A stretch of 64,000 nt of DNA. It comes from Trema orientale (Eukaryota > Streptophyta > Magnoliopsida > Rosales > Cannabaceae). Both the position numbers and the translations under genes were made by a program. This document shows positions 47,699 to 64,000 of this stretch, piece after piece (within the stretch, counting starts at the first letter, position 1; each line of letters opens with the position of its first letter). The stretch is from the NCBI GenBank assembly GCA_002914845.1, contig JXTC01000239.1:147336-211335 (forward strand), written 5' to 3'. A model generated the notes under the pieces. It ran no database searches and was not told where the DNA came from. It worked only from the letters and a program-made list of their open reading frames with translations.

Positions 47699-48208
47699 CA
47701 TGCTCTAAAGTGTTACTCTAATTTTTAATGTGAGAGATTGGTTACTTGCTTTTATACAACTCTCTTTCTACTAACTAGAATAGCCTTTTTACCAACCTCG
47801 GATGGAATACATAACAGAAACCCATTACAAAACTTTTGTACAAATGAAATTTGTTTGGAACTTTTTGGTTCCATTCAAAGTTGTCTGAATGTGTAACATG
47901 TGTCATTACAATACCCAAATCTATATACCTTCTACTTCGATATAGTAACTTTTAGTTTACAATTTGAACTCTTCTGAACATAAAGCTGATAAAATAGTAA
48001 CTATCTAGAACTTATAACCGCACTGCAAGTTTGTAAACCCGTAGTGTTGCAAGCTCTCACGAGTGCTAGCAGAATCTCGTAACCAGAAGGCTAGTGATGA
48101 AAGGCACTAAAGAAACAGCACAGGTTATCAGCCTCTTCAGCTTTCAACTAAAGTCAAATATTGCTAGTGATGTAGATTGTGGACTGTAGCTACCATTTTG
48201 GTCACTGG
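47699..48208. other. 3' flank of the adenylate kinase gene
   Basis: It holds a partial copy of the 42.6-43.3 kb repeat (about 47785-47850) and, closer to 48208, the probable 3' untranslated region of the kinase gene. No other gene is seen. Confidence 0.45.
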
Positions 48209-59959
<11,751 letters not shown>

Positions 59960-59968
59960 TGTTGCTCT

Positions 59969-60002
<34 letters not shown>

Positions 60003-60300
60003 GAAGGGCCAGCCCACGACACGAGGGTCTAAGGTTAAGTGGCTGATACCAACGGATAAACGAACACCACTCTTATTTCCCCTTTATTTATATCTCTATT
60101 TATTTATATATTTATTGCCTTATGGAACGGAACGTATTCCCTTATTTGTTGGGCTTTTTAATACAAAATCTGTCCGAACTCGAAACAATTTAGCAAGAAT
60201 AATCTTAAATTTAATTAGTACTCCTTCTTTTATTTTATTTGTAATTTTTAGATCATCATTCTAATATTTTTTTTTTATGGTAAATAATCTATTTTAATCT
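59960..60300 (-). promoter_or_regulatory. Leader and promoter region of the adenylate kinase gene
   Basis: On the minus strand a CT microsatellite (59971-59999) lies in the 5' leader just before the start codon. TATA-like sequence (tatataaataaataga) lies at about 60085-60105. The transcription start is not determinable by eye. Confidence 0.4.
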
Positions 60301-61667
60301 TTTTTATTCAAAAATATCGTTCATTAGTACTTGTCCAAAAATTCTTATTTCAACAGAGGTGGGTAAACTTGGAAACAAAAAAAATTATTATTATTTTTTT
60401 TTAAAAAAAGTTAGATTATTATTTATGTTCAGGACAGATGTAAGAAATTAAAAACTTTTATATAGTTCTAATATGGATCTATTTTGATCCAAGTATTTAT
60501 ATATGTATTCTAAATTCAATATGAAAAGTTATGGCTTTGGTAAAGAAAATAGAAATTCATTTTTCTCGTACTTTTAGGGAAACCAATAATTGTGCAGATA
60601 GGTTGGCTTCTTTGGATTATAGAAATTGTAATAGGATATGGTAGAATTTCGCTCATAATTCTTTGTATAATTGGGTAAATAGGGATATTCTTAGAAAATA
60701 AATACATATATAAATACTTAGAATAAAGTAGATCAATATTGGAATTATATAAAAAATTTCAATTTCTTACATTCGTCTTAAACGAAAATGATAACTCAAC
60801 CTTTTTAAAAAATAAAAAAACAATAATTTCATTTATTTCCAATTTTACTCCTAAAATGAGCATATTTTGGGCAAGTGCTAATTAATGACAACTTTGGGCA
60901 AAAAAGATTAAAAGAGATTATTTAACGTGAAACAAAAATCTAAGATTGAGGACTTAAAAGCTACAAATAAAAGAATTGGGACTTAACTCTAAAAAGGAAA
61001 AAGAGAAAAAAAAACTAATAGATACACCTTTCTTTTATAGCAAAACTAATTTCAGGAGATATTAGGGGGTTTTGCTCTAAAAAATTGAGTTCAAACTTAA
61101 TTTTACTAAATTGTTTTGAGTTCGGGGGTTTTTTATAATATAAAGCCTATTTTGCTATTTTTTTATTTTTGATTTTTGTTTTTTGATTTTCTTTTTAGAC
61201 TATTTTTTTTAACCCAGATATTGGAGAGGAAAGGGGAAAAAAAGATAGAGGGATTTTATTTTCTTTTCTTTGAATTTTAAATGAAGAAAAATAAGTGAGA
61301 AAAAATTGGAGAAAGTGGAAGAAAATTTCATGTAAATTTGGTAGATTTAGAATTATTAAAGAAGATTTCGCTAGAAAAATGTTTTCCCCCACTATTTTTT
61401 TTCTTCAGTGACGATTTTCTGTAAAATCAAACTACTGCCAAAAAGAAATACACATAATTCTTCTTAATGTTGGATTATTATGATACAATATACAAATTTA
61501 AACAAATGAGAAATTACGAAGACTAGATCATTTGAAAGTGCATTTTAGTAAACAATTTAGTTATTAATGCTTTTTTGCAAAATAGATCTTTTAATTGTCA
61601 GGCAGTTATTATTTTGAGCTTTCGTGATTATGTTAAGAAGACGTAATGTGGAAAAACGGGATATTCA
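60301..61667. other. AT-rich intergenic DNA
   Basis: Homopolymer-rich. No gene or element boundary is recognised. It would be the upstream region of the kinase gene. Confidence 0.4.
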
Positions 61668-62062
61668 GAGCGCGTTTGATATAGAATTTAAATCCTATTA
61701 GACAAATTCAGAAACAATTTTCATGTAGAAAGTTAGAAGGATAAAATATTTGGTATAAGATTCGAAACCTATTCTACAAATCCAGAAATAGCTTTCATGT
61801 TGAAAGTTGGAAAGATAAGGGTGCATTTAGTATAAGATTCAAATCCTATTCTTCAAATCCAGAAACAGTTTTTTTATAGAAAATTAGAAGGATAAATGTT
61901 CTATCTTTCTAACTTTCTACATGAAACCTGTTTTCTGGATTTGAAGAATAGGATTCGAATTCTATACCAAACGTGCCCTAAATATTTTATCCTTCAAATT
62001 TTTTACATGAAAGTTGTTTTTGAATTTGTAGAATAAGATTCAAATCTTATACCAAATGCGCC
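61668..62062. mobile_element. Outer MITE of a nested pair
   Basis: Terminal inverted repeats gagcgcgtttgatatag and the complement of ataccaaatgcgcc, with long subterminal matches. The target duplication is unclear. It contains the inner element at 61819-61978, which has related ends. Confidence 0.65.
61819..61978. mobile_element. Inner Tourist-like MITE
   Basis: A 160-bp fold-back element, gggtgcatttagtataag to ctataccaaacgtgccc, flanked by the 3-bp duplication taa (61816-61818 and 61979-61981). Arms of about 70 bp match closely. Confidence 0.8.
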
Positions 62063-64000
62063 ATTAGCTATTTGGACTTATAACTGAGTTTCTTTAAACG
62101 ATTAAATCCATAGACTTCTAAAGTTCATTTTTAGGTCTACTAGACTCCTTTTTAATGAAACTTTTAAATTAAGTATGATCTTTCTGCAATTTTAAGTATA
62201 TCTTTTGGCTTATGCAAAATTATATCTTCATATTTGAAATCTTTGTAAATTTTTACCTTTTGTATATAAATTTGGCGATTTATGATGACTGTTTTAAGTT
62301 ATTTTTAATAGATTTTCACTGTTTGTTAGCAAAAATAAGATATTCTCAATTCGGATTTTATGTTTAGTGTGGAATTTTCTAGTCAATTTAGATGCAAATG
62401 ATAGATATTTGCAGGAATTTTAAATATGAGGGTATAATTTTGTACAGACTAAAAGACAGGATTAAAGTTACAGAGAAACTATACTTCAGAGTTTTTATTT
62501 ATTTATTTTTTTTTGTTGCAGTTATCTCTTTCTGGAATGCCTTTCTTCAAAATATTTCAAAAAATCTAAAACGTTGTTTGAAAAATAATGATTTTGATGT
62601 TTGGGCTTGTTGAAATGTCATTTATAAGTTGGGTTTTTAGGATTTAGGAGATTTAATCAAAATTTAAGCACCTTAATGACGATTTGAAACATTAAATCAC
62701 TGTTTTTTGGTTTGAAAATTGTCCATCGAAAAAAACAACAAAAATCTACTAGGCTCGAATGGTGGCATTATAGACTTTATAGCTTCCATGTTAGGAAAGA
62801 ACGAAAAAAGAAAAGGAAAAAAAAAATTAAAACGAATCTATTTTTTTAAACAGTTATGGAGGAGTCTAAATAACTAAATGGCCTGTGGTGAGACTCTTTT
62901 GGAAGCATGTCTTGCTTGTCCACATTCTTGGCTTGAATATGTTAATGATCTATATTCTATTCCACATGTTATTTCAACAAAAAGAAGAGAAAAGTCAATC
63001 ATTAATCGGAGTCTCTGCATGTCTATTACACAATTGTTCTCCTATTCATTATGGGCCTCTAATACTAGTCTCCAAAAATGTTATCTATATTTAATCTCTG
63101 GTAGGAGAATGAGAGAACTCATAGGGTTTAATACTAATGATCGGGACTCATTACAAGTCTCCTAAAGTAATACTAAGAAGCACCATATAATGCTCAATAC
63201 CACATGATATGTCAATCTATTATAAATTGATTATAATTACACTTCAAGAAAGATCTATATGGAACCTAATTTATTAATTATAATCACCCATTAACATAAT
63301 TACATCTCACATAACGTTAGATTTATGGATCATAAACACCCATTAACAGAATTACATCTTGTGATTCTCACATGATGTAAAGCAACCTTGGTATCCATAA
63401 CACTGCTCTTTTTTCTATTCAGTCCTTATGAAATTGGATGGTTACCATTACTTACCTACATAAATTTTATAATTACGTGGTCTTAGAGCTGTCAAATACC
63501 TTTGATATGAGTATTGATGCATAATATTCATGCATATAGATATTTTGAAATTAAAACACACAGCAAATGGAGAACAATAATGAGTGCAAATCAATATCCA
63601 TAATCCATACATGCAATGCAAGTGGTTCAACAATGCCCAAGCAGACCATATCAGAAAGTTCTGCCTTACGAATGAAGTCGGAGAAAACTTTAACCGAGTA
63701 CACAGTAACGATATACCAGAATATCATCTACCATCAACTAGATCGGCCACTAATTGCACCCAGAATGCAAAGAACTTCAGTATCAAGCTATAACGCCATG
63801 AGGTTCATCTATTAAAGAATGTAGCAAAACTGGACGAATCATTGTTATTAGTTATTACATTTGACTAAGTCACCTACCAAATTTTAATGAAGTAAACACA
63901 TAATAGAACTTCTGTAAAATTGCTTGCATCCTTCGTTCTTTCTCCCTTGATTGATAGCTCACAACTGCTCCTCAAGGTTGCCAATCTACGCCGGAAATGT
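62063..64000. other. Unassigned DNA to the window edge
   Basis: AT-rich to about 62870, then more mixed base composition. Open stretches of 60-95 codons at 62878-63165 and 63567-63815 overlap in several frames and show no domain I recognise. A short direct repeat (cacccattaaca and attacatct) recurs at about 63286-63310 and 63338-63360. It may include the untranslated or intronic part of a gene beyond the edge. Confidence 0.35.

Noticed and set aside
62878-63815. Open stretches near the right edge as a gene
   Set aside because: Several frames are open at once, without domain, start context or splice pattern that would single one out.

Overview
This is nuclear DNA from a flowering plant, most likely a eudicot. 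Evidence: intron-rich AT-rich genes with GT-AG borders, Ty1/copia and Ty3/gypsy LTR retrotransposons primed from initiator-Met tRNA, MITEs with clean target duplications, and genes whose best remembered relatives are Arabidopsis STP7, adenylate kinase 5 and a PLS-type PPR gene. Species cannot be named from the sequence. Family names rest on remembered sequences; no database search was run.

Layout. 1-2.5 kb: unassigned DNA, then a truncated copia fragment carrying an internal tandem duplication. 2.5-15.1 kb and 30.8-35.3 kb: two copies of a chimeric array in which a pentatricopeptide-repeat (PPR) gene on the + strand sits among scrambled exon remnants of a hexose-transporter gene on the - strand. 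The PPR copy at 32.6-34.1 kb is open; the one at 4.4-5.9 kb is a pseudogene with three internal nonsense codons; the one at 2.5 kb is only a 3' tail. An 8.0-kb Ty3/gypsy element (6460-14507) sits in the left array, and the right array keeps the matching empty target site. 14.7-18.1 kb: an inverted repeat pair, a tRNA-derived SINE with an 18-bp target duplication, and possibly an old LTR. 18.1-28.0 kb: a 9.9-kb copia element on the - strand. Beside it is a tRNA-Arg-like gene with an altered anticodon. 35.7-40.0 kb: an intact four-exon STP7-like sugar transporter on the - strand, with a GC-AG first intron, a GC-rich third exon and two related Mutator-type MITEs in its introns. 43.7-47.7 kb: three further MITEs and a 2.2-kb solo LTR. 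48.2-60.0 kb: an intact 19-exon gene on the - strand for a chloroplast adenylate kinase with a C-terminal DUF1995-like region; its intron 14 holds a 5.75-kb chromodomain-bearing Ty3/gypsy element. 60-64 kb: no gene recognised, but a nested pair of MITEs.

Only three protein genes look functional: the PPR gene, the STP7-like transporter and the adenylate kinase. They are not an operon or a pathway. The window is best read as a record of duplication and layered transposon insertion around them. I did not find a new multi-gene system. The strongest points for follow-up are the PPR/STP chimeric array with its empty-site chronology, the Mutator MITE pair in one gene, the GC-AG intron with a GC-rich exon, and the tRNA with the changed anticodon.
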